Shown here: positions 28,301-36,761 of the stretch, piece by piece
Position numbering within the stretch: position 1 is the stretch's first letter
How the letters are laid out: the number at the start of each line of letters is the position of its first letter
Origin: Pseudomonas sp. sp1636
GTDB taxonomy: Bacteria > Pseudomonadota > Gammaproteobacteria > Pseudomonadales > Pseudomonadaceae
DNA length: 64,000 nt
Direction: 5' to 3'
Assembly: GCF_030376615.1 (NCBI RefSeq)
Contig: NZ_JARRAB010000023.1
Location: 1 to 64,000, forward strand
Translations under genes and position numbers: made by a program
The notes under the pieces: generated by a model
Seen by the model: the letters and a program-made list of their open reading frames with translations, nothing else
Told to the model about the DNA's origin: nothing
Database searches by the model: none

Positions 28301-29591
28301 CCTGCTGCCCAACCGCACGCTGTTCCAGGATCGCCTGCACACCGCCCTGCAACACGGCGACCGGCATCAGGAGTGGGTGGTGCTGATGTTCCTCGACCTC
28401 GACCGCTTCAAGCCGATCAACGACTCCCTGGGCCACGCCGCCGGCGACCGCATGCTCAAGGAAGTCGCAGTACGCCTGGCCGCCTGTGTCGACGGCGACG
28501 ATACCGTGGCGCGCATGGGCGGCGATGAGTTCACCCTGCTGCTGCAATCCGCCGCCAGCCGCGAGGCCGCGCTGAACCGGGCGATTCACGTCGCCGAGCA
28601 GATTCTCGCCAGCCTGATCCGGCCGTTCGTCCTCGAAGGCCGCGAGTTCTTCGTCACCGCCAGCGTCGGCATCGCCCTCAGCCCGCAGGATGGCAGCGAA
28701 CTGAGCCAACTGATGAAGAACGCCGACACGGCGATGTACCACGCCAAGGAACACGGCAAGAACAACTTCCAGTTCTACCAGGCGGAGATGAACGCCAGCG
28801 CCCTGGAACGCCTGGAGCTGGAGAGCGACCTGCGCCACGCCCTCGAGCAGGGCGAGTTCGTGCTCTATTACCAGCCGCAGTTCTCCGGCGACGGTAAACG
28901 CCTGACCGGGGTCGAGGCGCTGCTGCGCTGGCAGCATCCGCGGCGCGGCCTGGTGCCGCCGGATGACTTCATCCCGGTGCTGGAAGAGCTGGGCCTGGTG
29001 GTGCAGGTCGGCGACTGGGTTCTGAGCGAGGCCTGTCGCCAGTTGAAGAGCTGGCACGCGGTGAAGATTCGCGTGCCCAAGGTCTCGGTCAACCTGTCGG
29101 CCCGCCAGTTCACCGAGGGCGCACTGGCTCAGCGCACCGCCGCGATCCTCGAGAGCAGCGGCGTTGCCCCGGCCTGCCTGGAGCTGGAACTGACCGAAAG
29201 CATTCTGATGCAGGATGTGGCGAGTGCCATGCGCACCCTGGCCGACCTCAAGCGCCTTGGCCTGTGCATCGCGATCGACGACTTCGGTACCGGCTACTCG
29301 TCGCTCAACTACCTCAAGCAGTTTCCCATCGACGTGCTGAAGATCGACCGCAGCTTCGTCGACGGCCTGCCGCAAGGCGAACAGGACGCGCAAATCGCCC
29401 GCGCCATCATCGCCATGGCCCACAGCCTGAACCTTTCGGTCATCGCCGAAGGCGTGGAGACCCAGGCGCAGCTGGACTTCCTGCGCACCCACGGTTGCGA
29501 CGAAGTCCAGGGTTACCTGCTCGGCCGGCCCATGCCGGCCCACCAGCTCGCCGCCCAGTTCAGTGGCGCCGCGCTGTTTATGCTCAGCTGA
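25362..29591 (+). CDS. morA: MorA-like multi-PAS GGDEF/EAL membrane protein
   Basis: A 1,409-residue inner-membrane c-di-GMP enzyme. One helix near residues 24-44 and another near 263-286 bracket a periplasmic sensor domain; five PAS-like regions (about 300-420, 425-570, 580-700, 710-845, 850-970) lead to GGDEF and EAL domains. The cyclase site is intact (RMGGDEFTLL, about 1,050), and the EAL site is intact (GVEALLRW near 1,183, IDDFGTGYSSL near 1,306). The usual RxxD inhibitory site before GGDEF reads DGDD, so product inhibition is probably lost. Size, architecture and position just before glyA match P. aeruginosa MorA (PA4601), a regulator of motility and biofilm. GTG start, after CAGGAT. 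Confidence 0.93.
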   Translation: MPSHTSPSSPRESLTPHWRSSISVKGALVALVLGMLALLLWQLQLESRQLLDNQRQLSHQFNAQLANQLSLSMELKAQAGLAMLRQKIPAAAPGEHPEQVLNGLQRVFSSLHSLAWLGPRGDILADSQPQTNDAPLLASLTQRSNGSSYHYAFGPRDGGLVYLLLRQTEGNNPSGYWALRLTTQALRSWLHEHHRSSHQWLLEDRLTQRVLADQSGAAAAKTITAEILAQSILLTPLKGSDWQLRALFDERHARIQLFPMLGGKFLLFMLCSVLTLIALYLLLREQRSLHELNAASRRSLHQAASALGAIEERVLLTDSTGQLSYLNPQAEELFGLRSKDAHHWHLLQLLPQLDPRQLDGRTAHDELGAELLEIKQDGMLRLFAISRSELGEPARRQGFVWVLRDVTEPQQATRVLQETRRRYQDIFDGTGTALCVLDLAALPGYLQQQQVHDAASLKGWLLAHPQRHGELLRLIRLTETNQVARRLLDADSTEQAWQHLIDSGPLQPEDFRTQLLNALLDGTGQLELENQINTPQGHERHLWLLLRLPESAQELNAVTLSISDITSRKQIELALIERERFWSDVVRAVPDTLYVRDLLNHRELFSNHHLGLQLGYSAAELNALGEGFWEHILHPDDSDYYWRIRNLQRVVGDGILLESQLRWRHRNGTWRWFSLREQALARDTHGRVSRLIGVAKDITEQIESSESLRNNEQRYRLLAESTSDVIFSTGSNLHLNYVSPSVEAVLGHQPEWILANNFHNLAANPQQLAGLSILLDRVRGALGSPLRMIELREQFQPQLFILDCLRADGRKVPIELRLVPMWDENSHFEGLLGVGRDISQQRRSEKDLRMAATVFEHSTAAILVTDPAGYIVQVNKAFSRVSGYSSAQVLDQLPGMLTADRQQASHLHYVLNQLNQRGSWEGEIWLKRRNGESFPAWVGITAVQDEEGDLVSYVCFFSDISERKASEQRIHRLAYYDALTLLPNRTLFQDRLHTALQHGDRHQEWVVLMFLDLDRFKPINDSLGHAAGDRMLKEVAVRLAACVDGDDTVARMGGDEFTLLLQSAASREAALNRAIHVAEQILASLIRPFVLEGREFFVTASVGIALSPQDGSELSQLMKNADTAMYHAKEHGKNNFQFYQAEMNASALERLELESDLRHALEQGEFVLYYQPQFSGDGKRLTGVEALLRWQHPRRGLVPPDDFIPVLEELGLVVQVGDWVLSEACRQLKSWHAVKIRVPKVSVNLSARQFTEGALAQRTAAILESSGVAPACLELELTESILMQDVASAMRTLADLKRLGLCIAIDDFGTGYSSLNYLKQFPIDVLKIDRSFVDGLPQGEQDAQIARAIIAMAHSLNLSVIAEGVETQAQLDFLRTHGCDEVQGYLLGRPMPAHQLAAQFSGAALFMLS

Positions 29592-29795
29592 AGCGCACTG
29601 CGCGGGGGGGGTTGGGCAACGCGCTAGCTGGCTGCCGGATCAGCCACGCCCCGCAATCGAGGAGCCGGCACGCCTGCGGCGCATGAACCCCGCTTGCCCA
29701 GCAGATGATCACGCTTCATATGCCGGACTGCGCCGAATGGGGTAGAATTCGCCCCCTCTCTCTACCGCCCAGCTGGTTTTCTTAGGGGATTTGCC

Positions 29796-31052
29796 ATGTT
29801 CAGCCGTGATTTGAATCTTGCTCGTTTTGACGCCGAACTGTTTGCCACGATGGCGCAAGAAGCCCAGCGCCAGGAAGAACATATCGAGCTGATCGCCTCG
29901 GAAAACTACTGCAGCCCAGCGGTGATGGAAGCCCAGGGCAGCGTGCTGACCAACAAGTACGCCGAAGGCTATCCGGGCAAGCGCTATTACGGCGGTTGCG
30001 AATACGTCGATGTGGTCGAGCAGTTGGCCATCGACCGGGCCAAAGAGCTGTTCGGCGCCGACTACGCCAACGTCCAGCCGCACTCCGGCAGCCAGGCCAA
30101 CAGCGCCGTGTACATGGCCCTGCTCAACCCGGGCGACTGCGTGCTGGGCATGAGCCTGGCCCACGGCGGGCACCTGACCCACGGTGCCAGCGTCAGCTTC
30201 TCCGGCAAGATCTACCACGCCGTACAGTACGGTATCGACAGCGTTACCGGCCTGATCGACTACGACGAAGTCGAGCGCCTGGCCGTCGAGCACCAACCGA
30301 AGATGATCATCGCCGGTTTCTCCGCTTATTCGCAGGTACTGGACTTCGCCCGTTTCCGCGCCATTGCCGACCAGGTCGGCGCCTACCTGTTCGTCGACAT
30401 GGCGCACGTCGCCGGGCTGGTTGCCGCTGGCGTCTACCCGAACCCGGTGCCGTTCGCCGACGTGGTCACCACCACCACCCACAAGACCCTGCGCGGCCCG
30501 CGCGGCGGCCTGATCCTGGCACGCGCCAACGAAGCCCTGGAGAAGAAACTCAACTCCGCGGTCTTCCCCGGCGGCCAAGGCGGCCCGCTGGAGCATGTGA
30601 TCGCGGCCAAGGCGGTGTGCTTCAAGGAAGCCCTGCAACCCGAATTCAAGGCCTACCAGCAGCAAGTGATCAAGAACGCCCAGACCATGGCCAGCGTGTT
30701 TATCGACAACGGTTATGACGTGGTCTCCGGCGGCACCGAGAACCACCTGTTCCTGCTCAGCCTGATCAAGCAGGACATCACCGGTAAAGACGCCGACGCC
30801 GCCCTGGGTCGCGCCTTCATCACCGTGAACAAGAACAGCGTGCCCAACGACCCACGCTCGCCCTTCGTCACCTCGGGCCTGCGTATCGGCACTCCGGCCG
30901 TGACCACCCGTGGTTTCAAGGAAGACGAATGCCGCGCACTGGCCGGCTGGATCTGCGAGATCCTCGCCAACCTGGGTGATGAAGCCGTTGAAGCGCGCAT
31001 CCGCGAGCAGGTCAAAGCGGTCTGCGCCAAATTCCCGGTCTACGGCAACTAA
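29796..31052 (+). CDS. glyA: serine hydroxymethyltransferase
   Basis: PLP enzyme of 418 residues that interconverts serine and glycine with tetrahydrofolate, central to one-carbon supply. The PLP-lysine lies in VVTTTTHKTLRGPRGG; other family blocks are ELIASENYCSPAVMEAQGS, NKYAEGYPGKRYYGG and SGLRIGTPAVTTRGF. The ATG at 29796 follows GGGGA. It is separated from morA by about 200 bases with a TAGAAT -10-like box near 29742, and ends at a terminator. No glycine riboswitch was seen upstream. Confidence 0.98.
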   Translation: MFSRDLNLARFDAELFATMAQEAQRQEEHIELIASENYCSPAVMEAQGSVLTNKYAEGYPGKRYYGGCEYVDVVEQLAIDRAKELFGADYANVQPHSGSQANSAVYMALLNPGDCVLGMSLAHGGHLTHGASVSFSGKIYHAVQYGIDSVTGLIDYDEVERLAVEHQPKMIIAGFSAYSQVLDFARFRAIADQVGAYLFVDMAHVAGLVAAGVYPNPVPFADVVTTTTHKTLRGPRGGLILARANEALEKKLNSAVFPGGQGGPLEHVIAAKAVCFKEALQPEFKAYQQQVIKNAQTMASVFIDNGYDVVSGGTENHLFLLSLIKQDITGKDADAALGRAFITVNKNSVPNDPRSPFVTSGLRIGTPAVTTRGFKEDECRALAGWICEILANLGDEAVEARIREQVKAVCAKFPVYGN

Positions 31053-31073
31053 GCTCAAGCACGGCCTGAACGA

Positions 31074-31096
31074 GCCCGGCGAATGCCGGGCTTTTC
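31074..31096 (+). terminator. Rho-independent terminator of glyA
   Basis: GCCCGGC / GCCGGGC stem, loop GAAT, then TTTT, about 20 bases after the glyA stop. Confidence 0.85.
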
Positions 31097-31280
31097 GTGG
31101 GCCGCGCAACCAAGCCATAAACGCAACGCCTGCCACCTCAGGCAGAGCGCCCAGCACCGGTAGAATCCTGGCTCTCACGCTGGAGACTTCACCAGCCTAA
31201 TGACGCGGGGCGCCAAGTAAAGGCAAGCCTGTGCAATGGGTCTTGGCTATAGTGAGTGAAACCGCCCGGGAGTTTGTGCC

Positions 31281-31658
31281 ATGAGCGAAACAGAAAACGA
31301 GCGCAGGCGCTTTCAGCGCATCGACTTCGATGCCCCCGCTGAAATCGTTCAGGGCGAGCGGCGATGGGCTGTCGAGTTGCATGACGTGTCGCTCAAGGGC
31401 CTGCTGATCAAGCGTCCGCAGCAGTGGCACGGCAACCCCAACCACCCCTTCAACGCCAGCATCCAACTCGCCGATGACGCCTGCGTGCAGATGGAAGTAG
31501 TCCTGACCCGCACCCATGGCGACCTGCTCGGCTTCGTTTGCCGGCATATCGACCTCGATTCGATCAGCCACCTGCGTCGCCTGGTAGAACTCAATCTGGG
31601 CGACGAAGCACTGCTGGAGCGCGAACTGGCAGCGCTGGGCGATGGCGACTGGGTCTAG
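31281..31658 (+). CDS. mapZ: PilZ domain c-di-GMP receptor (MapZ-like)
   Basis: A single-domain PilZ protein of 125 residues, exactly the length of P. aeruginosa MapZ (PA4608), which on binding c-di-GMP inhibits the chemotaxis methyltransferase CheR1. The c-di-GMP motifs are present: ERRRFQRIDFD carries RxxxR and LHDVSLKGLL carries the D/N-x-S-x-x-G motif. The remainder is a beta-barrel with a C-terminal helical tail (LRRLVELNLGDEALLERELAALG). It is encoded near morA, which fits a shared motility theme, and beside radA as in P. aeruginosa. The CheR partner assignment is inferred from the orthologue. Confidence 0.9.
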   Translation: MSETENERRRFQRIDFDAPAEIVQGERRWAVELHDVSLKGLLIKRPQQWHGNPNHPFNASIQLADDACVQMEVVLTRTHGDLLGFVCRHIDLDSISHLRRLVELNLGDEALLERELAALGDGDWV

Positions 31659-31734
31659 CCGCCACGATTGAGCCAGCCTTAACCCCGTTTCCCCCTCGCG
31701 GCCGCGCCTGGTTGTCGCGGGTGGCTAACCGCGC

Positions 31735-33099
31735 CTATTCGAACAGGGCATCCAGCGCCTGCTCCAAACGTGTTACCGCGATCACCTGCAACCCAGCCGG
31801 CGCCTCCTTGGGGGCATTGCCCTTGGGCACGATGGCGCGTTTGAAGCCGTGCTTGGCGGCTTCTTTCAGGCGTTCCTGACCGCTCGGCACCGGGCGCACC
31901 TCGCCGGACAGGCCGACCTCACCGAACACCAGCAAGCCATGGGCCAACGGCTTGTTGCGCAGGCTGGAGATCACCGCCGCCAGAAGCGCCAGGTCGGAAG
32001 CGGTTTCCAATACCTTGACCCCGCCGACCACATTGAGAAACACGTCCTGGTCATGGGTGGGGATACCGCCGTGGCGGTGCAGCACCGCCAGCAGCATGGC
32101 CAGACGGTTCTGATCCAGGCCCAGGGTGACGCGGCGCGGGTTGGCCATATGGCTGCTGTCGACCAGCGCCTGCACCTCCACCAGCATCGGCCGGGTGCCT
32201 TCCCAGGTAGCCATCACCACGCTGCCCGACACTTCTTCCTGGGCGCGGGTGAGGAAGATCGCCGACGGGTTGGTGACCTCCTTGAGGCCCTTGTCGGTCA
32301 TGCCGAACACGCCCAGTTCGTTGATCGCGCCGAAGCGGTTCTTCACCGCGCGCAGCAGGCGCAGGCGACCGTCGGACTCACCCTCGAAATACAGCACGGT
32401 ATCGACCATGTGTTCGAGCACCCGCGGGCCGGCCAGCGCGCCATCCTTGGTCACATGACCGACCAGGAAGATCGCCGTGCCGCTCTGCTTGGCATAGCGC
32501 ACCAGCAAGGCGGCGCTCTCGCGCACCTGGGACACGCCGCCGGGGGCCGACTGCAATTGTTCGGTAAAGATGGTCTGGATCGAGTCGATCACCATCACCT
32601 TGGGCTTTTCCAGGCGCGCGGCGGCGATGATGCTCTCGATGCAGGTCTCGGTCATGACCTTGAGCCGGTCTTCGGGCAGGCCCAACCGGCGGGCGCGCAT
32701 GGCCACCTGCTGCTGGGATTCCTCGCCGGTGACATAGAGCGCGGGAAAGCGCGTGGCGATATTGCACAGGGTCTGCAGCAGGATGGTCGACTTGCCGATC
32801 CCCGGATCGCCGCCGATCAGCACCACCGACCCGTCCACCAGACCGCCACCGAGCACCCGATCCAGCTCGCCTGATGCCGTGGAAAAACGCGGCATTTCCT
32901 CGACGCTGACTTCTGCCAGGGTTTTCAGCTGCGCCTGCTGCCCCGTCCAGCCGCTACGGCCGCCGGGCGCAACCGCATGGGCTTCGATCAGGGTTTCGGT
33001 CAGGCTGTTCCAGGTGCCGCATTCGCCGCACTGCCCGGCCCACTTGGGAAAGGTGGCGCCACACTCGGTGCAGCCGTACATGCGCTTGGCCTTGGCCAT
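31735..33099 (-). CDS. radA: DNA repair protein RadA (Sms)
   Basis: A 454-residue RecA-like ATPase that promotes branch migration in recombination. The N-terminal C4 zinc finger (CTECGATFPKW, CGECGTW), Walker A GGDPGIGKSTIL, the RadA-specific KNRFGAINELGVFGM motif (KNRFG) and a C-terminal Lon-like domain (GGVKVLETASDLALL, FGEVGLSGEVRPV) occur in the standard order. It is convergent with the PilZ gene and upstream of the two YdcH-like genes. Confidence 0.97.
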   Translation of the reverse strand: MAKAKRMYGCTECGATFPKWAGQCGECGTWNSLTETLIEAHAVAPGGRSGWTGQQAQLKTLAEVSVEEMPRFSTASGELDRVLGGGLVDGSVVLIGGDPGIGKSTILLQTLCNIATRFPALYVTGEESQQQVAMRARRLGLPEDRLKVMTETCIESIIAAARLEKPKVMVIDSIQTIFTEQLQSAPGGVSQVRESAALLVRYAKQSGTAIFLVGHVTKDGALAGPRVLEHMVDTVLYFEGESDGRLRLLRAVKNRFGAINELGVFGMTDKGLKEVTNPSAIFLTRAQEEVSGSVVMATWEGTRPMLVEVQALVDSSHMANPRRVTLGLDQNRLAMLLAVLHRHGGIPTHDQDVFLNVVGGVKVLETASDLALLAAVISSLRNKPLAHGLLVFGEVGLSGEVRPVPSGQERLKEAAKHGFKRAIVPKGNAPKEAPAGLQVIAVTRLEQALDALFE

Positions 33100-33163
33100 G
33101 GAGCGGACTCCCTCAAACGAAAGCCCGCATCATAGCCTTTACCAGCCGGCAATCGGCAGCCTC

Positions 33164-33433
33164 TCAGCCCTTGCAGCCACCGCAGCAATGCGTAACAGGA
33201 GGCGCGAGGCGCGTGGCCAGCTGATCCTTGAGCTCAACGCGCTCGCGCTTCAATGCGGTCAAGGCGTCGTCGGCCAACAGCTCAACGCCATCTTCGACAC
33301 GGCAAATACGCTTATCCAGCGCCTCGTACTCATCAGCCAGGCGGGCGAAGTCCGGATCGGTCTGACGCAACGCGTGCAATTCGGCACGCTGCTCGGGGAA
33401 ATCATGAGCCAAGGGGTGATGTTCGATATGCAT
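33164..33433 (-). CDS. YdcH/DUF465-like protein with Cys-rich tail
   Basis: An 89-residue YdcH (DUF465) family protein starting MHIEHHPLAHDFPEQRAEL. The fold is a helical hairpin (DPDFARLADEYEALDKRI, LTALKRERVELKDQL). Unlike its neighbour, it ends in a metal-ligand-rich tail, THCCGGCKG, with a CCxxC motif. YdcH function is poorly known. The start at 33433 aligns with the upstream paralogue; a longer frame upstream has no family similarity. Confidence 0.86.
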   Translation of the reverse strand: MHIEHHPLAHDFPEQRAELHALRQTDPDFARLADEYEALDKRICRVEDGVELLADDALTALKRERVELKDQLATRLAPPVTHCCGGCKG

Positions 33434-33500
33434 GCTTGATACTCCAGGGAATGACTGCGAGCAGCATATTCCCCTGCAGCGACTCCCCCCTTGACCCGGA

Positions 33501-33749
33501 TCAACCAGCCGCACCGTGGCGCAGCAGCGTCTCGATTTCGTCCTTGAGGGTAACCCGCTGCATCTTCAGGCCCTGCAGCTGCAACTCGTCCATCGCCTCC
33601 CGGCCATCCATCACTTCATAGATGCGTTTATCCAACTGCTCATATTCTTCGGCCAAGCGGGCGAAATGGCCGTCAACCTGCAACAAGGCGTGCATTTGTG
33701 TTTCGAACTGTGGGAACTCGCGGCTGAGTGGATGATATTGCAATGGCAT
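33501..33749 (-). CDS. YdcH/DUF465-like protein
   Basis: An 82-residue YdcH family protein (MPLQYHPLSREFPQFETQM, DGHFARLAEEYEQLDKRIY, KMQRVTLKDEIETLL). It is a clear tandem paralogue of the next gene downstream, without the cysteine tail, and lies 67 bases upstream of it, probably in one transcript. Functions of both are unknown; similar genes occur in pairs in Pseudomonas (PA4610/PA4611 region). Confidence 0.86.
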   Translation of the reverse strand: MPLQYHPLSREFPQFETQMHALLQVDGHFARLAEEYEQLDKRIYEVMDGREAMDELQLQGLKMQRVTLKDEIETLLRHGAAG

Positions 33750-34071
33750 GGCGACACCCTCCGAATGTACCTATCAGACTAGCTCAGCACGCTGCTTCGC
33801 ACCGAAATCCTAGACTACTGGCACGCAAACAGGACACGCGCGTTTTCTGGGCTCTGTAGCCGTTACGTCAGCCGCGGACTTTGCGGGTGTTTAGTCGGTG
33901 TTTTTTCAACGGCCTGCTCGACGATTTTCGTGGCTAACGCCGCCCCCTCCGGCCCGCCAGAAGCGTTACTGCACATACGCCACATCGCCGTCTTCCCGCC
34001 GCCGAGCGTCCGCCTGGCAAGCGCGGCGCCCTACATTACACTCTGCACTTCATCTACTCGGGGAGCGACAC
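33750..34071. other. 322-base spacer before mscL
   Basis: No gene was found. A plausible mscL -10 element (TTACACTC, near 34035) and the GGGGAG ribosome binding site at 34060 are at the 3' end. The rest shows no clear repeat or hairpin terminator. Confidence 0.4.
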
Positions 34072-34485
34072 ATGAGCATCATCAGCGAATTCAAGGCCTT
34101 CGCAGTCAAGGGCAATGTGGTCGACATGGCCGTAGGCATCATCATTGGCGCGGCTTTCGGCAAGATTGTCTCGTCCTTCGTCGGCGATGTGATCATGCCG
34201 CCGATTGGCCTGTTGATCGGCGGCGTCGACTTCTCCGACCTGGCACTCACCCTCAAGGCGGCCGAAGGCGACCTGCCGGCGGTGATCCTCAGCTACGGCA
34301 AATTTATCCAGAGCCTGCTGGATTTCGTGATCGTTGCCTTTGCCATTTTCATGGGGGTCAAGATGATCAATCGCCTCAAGCGCGAGGAGGCCGTGGCCCC
34401 CAGCCTGCCGCCGACGCCAAGCCCGGAAGAAACCCTGCTGACTGAAATCCGCGACCTGCTCAAGACTCAGCAACGCAAGGAGTAG
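34072..34485 (+). CDS. mscL: large-conductance mechanosensitive channel
   Basis: MscL, the osmotic emergency valve, a 137-residue inner-membrane channel subunit. The N-terminal amphipathic helix (MSIISEFKAFAVKGNVVDMA), pore-lining TM1 (VGIIIGAAFGKIVSSFVGDV) and TM2 (LLDFVIVAFAIFMGVKMINR) are clear, followed by the charged C-terminal bundle. GGGGAG precedes the ATG at 34072; a longer open frame upstream is rejected. Confidence 0.97.
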   Translation: MSIISEFKAFAVKGNVVDMAVGIIIGAAFGKIVSSFVGDVIMPPIGLLIGGVDFSDLALTLKAAEGDLPAVILSYGKFIQSLLDFVIVAFAIFMGVKMINRLKREEAVAPSLPPTPSPEETLLTEIRDLLKTQQRKE

Positions 34486-34522
34486 AGCGGATCGCCGGAT
34501 TTGAAGCGAGCCACAATCCAGG

Positions 34523-34625
34523 GTGCCACTCGCCGCAGGCAGTGCACCATGGTTCACCGGCGCGGCATAAAAGCCGGCGGGTTGCCGCTGCGCGCCTGAT
34601 CGGCCGGCGTACCGGGCCGCCCTGC
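34523..34625. repeat. dispersed intergenic repeat copy
   Basis: Shares a 25-base identical block with 13683 onward, starting TGCCACTCGCCGCAGGCAGT, and then the similar GGCGGGTTGCCGCTGCGC. It lies between mscL and fpr. Non-coding. Confidence 0.6.
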
Positions 34626-34639
34626 GCGCCGCCTCATCA

Positions 34640-35416
34640 TCACCAGTAATTCTCCACCGCCACCTGTCCCGGCCGACGGGTCAGGCTCAACTGCAGGTCA
34701 CGCTGTTTCAGCAGGGCACGGGTGTCGTCGATCATCTGCGGGTTGCCGCAGAGCATCAGCCGCGAATGCTCGGGCCTGAGGTTCGATCCGACGGCGCGCT
34801 CCAACTCGCCGCTGGCCAGCAGCGTGGTAATGCGCCCGCGCAGACAATCCGGCGCCTGTTCGCGGGTGACCAACGGCAGGTAAATCAGCTTGTCGGCGTG
34901 CTCGGCCAGGTGCTCCAGGTCTTTAAGACCGTGAATCAACGGCTGATAGGCCAGCTCGCCGGCGGTGCGCGCGCTGTAGACCAGAACGATACGTTCGAAA
35001 CGCTGCCAGACCTCGAAATCCTGGAGGATCGACAGAAAGGGCGCCAGGCCAGTACCGCTGGCCAGCAGCCAGAGATCGCGCCCATCGACGAAACGGTCGA
35101 GCGTCAGGAAACCGAAGGCCTGCTTGCCCACCAACAAAGTGTCGCCAGCCTTGAGGCGACTCAGCTCGCCGGTGAATTCACCGTCCGGCACGACGATGGA
35201 GAAGAATTCGAGAAACTCGTCATGGGGCGCCGAAACCATCGAATAGGCACGCCAGACCGTAGTACCGTCGGCCTTGCGCACGCCAAGGCGGGCGAACTGT
35301 CCGGCCCGGAAACGGAATCCGGAATCGCGCGAACAGCGCAGACTGAACAGGCTCGGCGACCAAACATGCACGTCACTCAGTATCTGCCGGGTGAACTTGT
35401 CTTCACTGGCGGTCAT
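34640..35416 (-). CDS. ferredoxin-NADP reductase family protein (PA4615-like)
   Basis: A 258-residue bacterial-type FNR with an FAD domain (RAYSMVSAP, the R-x-Y-S flavin motif) and an NADP domain (LLASGTGLAPFLSILQD). It ends VAVENYW, with the aromatic terminal residue region typical of the Fpr group in Pseudomonas. It passes electrons between NADPH and ferredoxin/flavodoxin; the exact partner is unknown. Two FNR-type genes lie close by, this one and the FNR portion of the b561 fusion at 36762, so the local symbol fpr is withheld. Divergent from rlmG. Confidence 0.88.
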   Translation of the reverse strand: MTASEDKFTRQILSDVHVWSPSLFSLRCSRDSGFRFRAGQFARLGVRKADGTTVWRAYSMVSAPHDEFLEFFSIVVPDGEFTGELSRLKAGDTLLVGKQAFGFLTLDRFVDGRDLWLLASGTGLAPFLSILQDFEVWQRFERIVLVYSARTAGELAYQPLIHGLKDLEHLAEHADKLIYLPLVTREQAPDCLRGRITTLLASGELERAVGSNLRPEHSRLMLCGNPQMIDDTRALLKQRDLQLSLTRRPGQVAVENYW

Positions 35417-35491
35417 ACTTCACTCCCTTTCGCGCTCGGGCTACGCCCACAGTGTCGCGCAAAGCGCCGCCCACAAACACCAGCAGTCTAT

Positions 35492-36616
35492 ATGCCTATA
35501 TTCGTTACGCCTTTTGCCCAGCTCGACCTGATCCGCCAGCCCGAACAGCAGGCCGACCCCCTGCAGGCCTTCGATGCCGCCGACCAGTACCTGCTCAATC
35601 ACCTGCACGAGCAGGGCTTGCCCGCGAATACCCGCGTGCTGGTGCTCAACGACAGCTTCGGCGCCCTGGCGGCCAATTTGGCCGGCCAGGCCCAGGTCAC
35701 CAGCAGCGGCGACTCGCACCTGGGCTACCTGGGCCTGCAGGCCAACCTGGCGCGCAATCGGTTGCCGGCAGACGCGGTCAGCTTCGTGCCGGCCAGCGCA
35801 ACGGCTCAGGGCCCGTTCGAGCGGGTCGTGATCCGCGTGCCCAAGACCCTGGCGCTGCTGGAAGAGCAGCTGATCCGCCTGCATGGCCAGTTGGCGGACG
35901 GCGCCCAGGTCATCGCCGCCGGCATGCTCAAGCACCTGCCGCGCGCGGCTGGCGATCTGCTGGAACAATACATCGGCCCGGTGCAGGCCTCCCTGGCGGC
36001 GAAAAAGGCTCGTCTGCTGCTGGCCACCCCAGAGGCGAAGGCGCGGCCCCACTCGCCCTACCCGACTCGCTATCGCCTGGACAAACCGGCCATCGAACTG
36101 CTCAACCACGCCAATGTGTTTTGCCGCGAAGACCTCGACATCGGCACCCGCGCCTTTCTGCCGCATCTGCCCAAGCACCTGGGCCGGGCTCGGGTGGCCG
36201 ACCTCGGCTGCGGCAATGGCGTGCTCGGCATCGCCTACGCGCTGGGCAGCCCGCAGGCCGAGCTGACCCTGGTCGACGAATCCTATATGGCCGTGCAATC
36301 GGCTCGGGACAACTGGCGAGCGGCGTTGGGCGAGCGCCCTGTGCATATTCGCCCCGGCGACGGCCTGGCCGAGCAGGCGGCCGATTCGCTGGATCTGGTG
36401 CTGTGCAACCCGCCGTTCCACCAGCAGCAGGTGGTCGGCGACTTCCTCGCCTGGCGCATGTTCCAGCAGGCCCGCGCCGCGCTGGTCACAGGCGGCGAAC
36501 TCTGGATAGTCGGCAACCGTCACCTGGGCTACCACGCCAAGCTCAAGCGCCTGTTCCGCGGCGTCGAGCAGATGGCGGCCACGCCGAAGTTCGTGGTGCT
36601 GAAAGCGCTCAAATAA
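35492..36616 (+). CDS. rlmG: 23S rRNA (guanine(1835)-N2)-methyltransferase
   Basis: RlmG-like SAM-dependent methyltransferase of 374 residues that modifies G1835 of 23S rRNA. The C-terminal MTS domain has the SAM motif VADLGCGNGVLGIAYA and the catalytic NPPF motif (VLCNPPFHQQQ), preceded by an N-terminal domain that is a degenerate duplicate (LVLNDSFGALAANL) as in RlmG/RsmC. The start ATG at 35492 gives MPIFVTPFAQLDL. It matches the PA4617 position. Confidence 0.9.
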   Translation: MPIFVTPFAQLDLIRQPEQQADPLQAFDAADQYLLNHLHEQGLPANTRVLVLNDSFGALAANLAGQAQVTSSGDSHLGYLGLQANLARNRLPADAVSFVPASATAQGPFERVVIRVPKTLALLEEQLIRLHGQLADGAQVIAAGMLKHLPRAAGDLLEQYIGPVQASLAAKKARLLLATPEAKARPHSPYPTRYRLDKPAIELLNHANVFCREDLDIGTRAFLPHLPKHLGRARVADLGCGNGVLGIAYALGSPQAELTLVDESYMAVQSARDNWRAALGERPVHIRPGDGLAEQAADSLDLVLCNPPFHQQQVVGDFLAWRMFQQARAALVTGGELWIVGNRHLGYHAKLKRLFRGVEQMAATPKFVVLKALK

Positions 36617-36761
36617 GCGCGCACGCGGCAACCCGCAGCAGAGTGGAAAAAACCCGCGAAGGGTTTCCACCCGTCGCTGTCCGCCGACCTTCGTGCCACC
36701 AGCAGGCCGTTGAAAAATGTAGCGAGCAAGGTTAGCCAAGGCCAACCGCAACCAAGCCCCG

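Noticed and set aside
27774..29543. A long minus-strand frame inside morA.
   Set aside because: Antisense shadow of the PAS-GGDEF-EAL coding sequence.
29592..29795. Glycine riboswitch upstream of glyA.
   Set aside because: The spacer lacks tandem aptamer-like conserved blocks; only a possible -10 box was seen.
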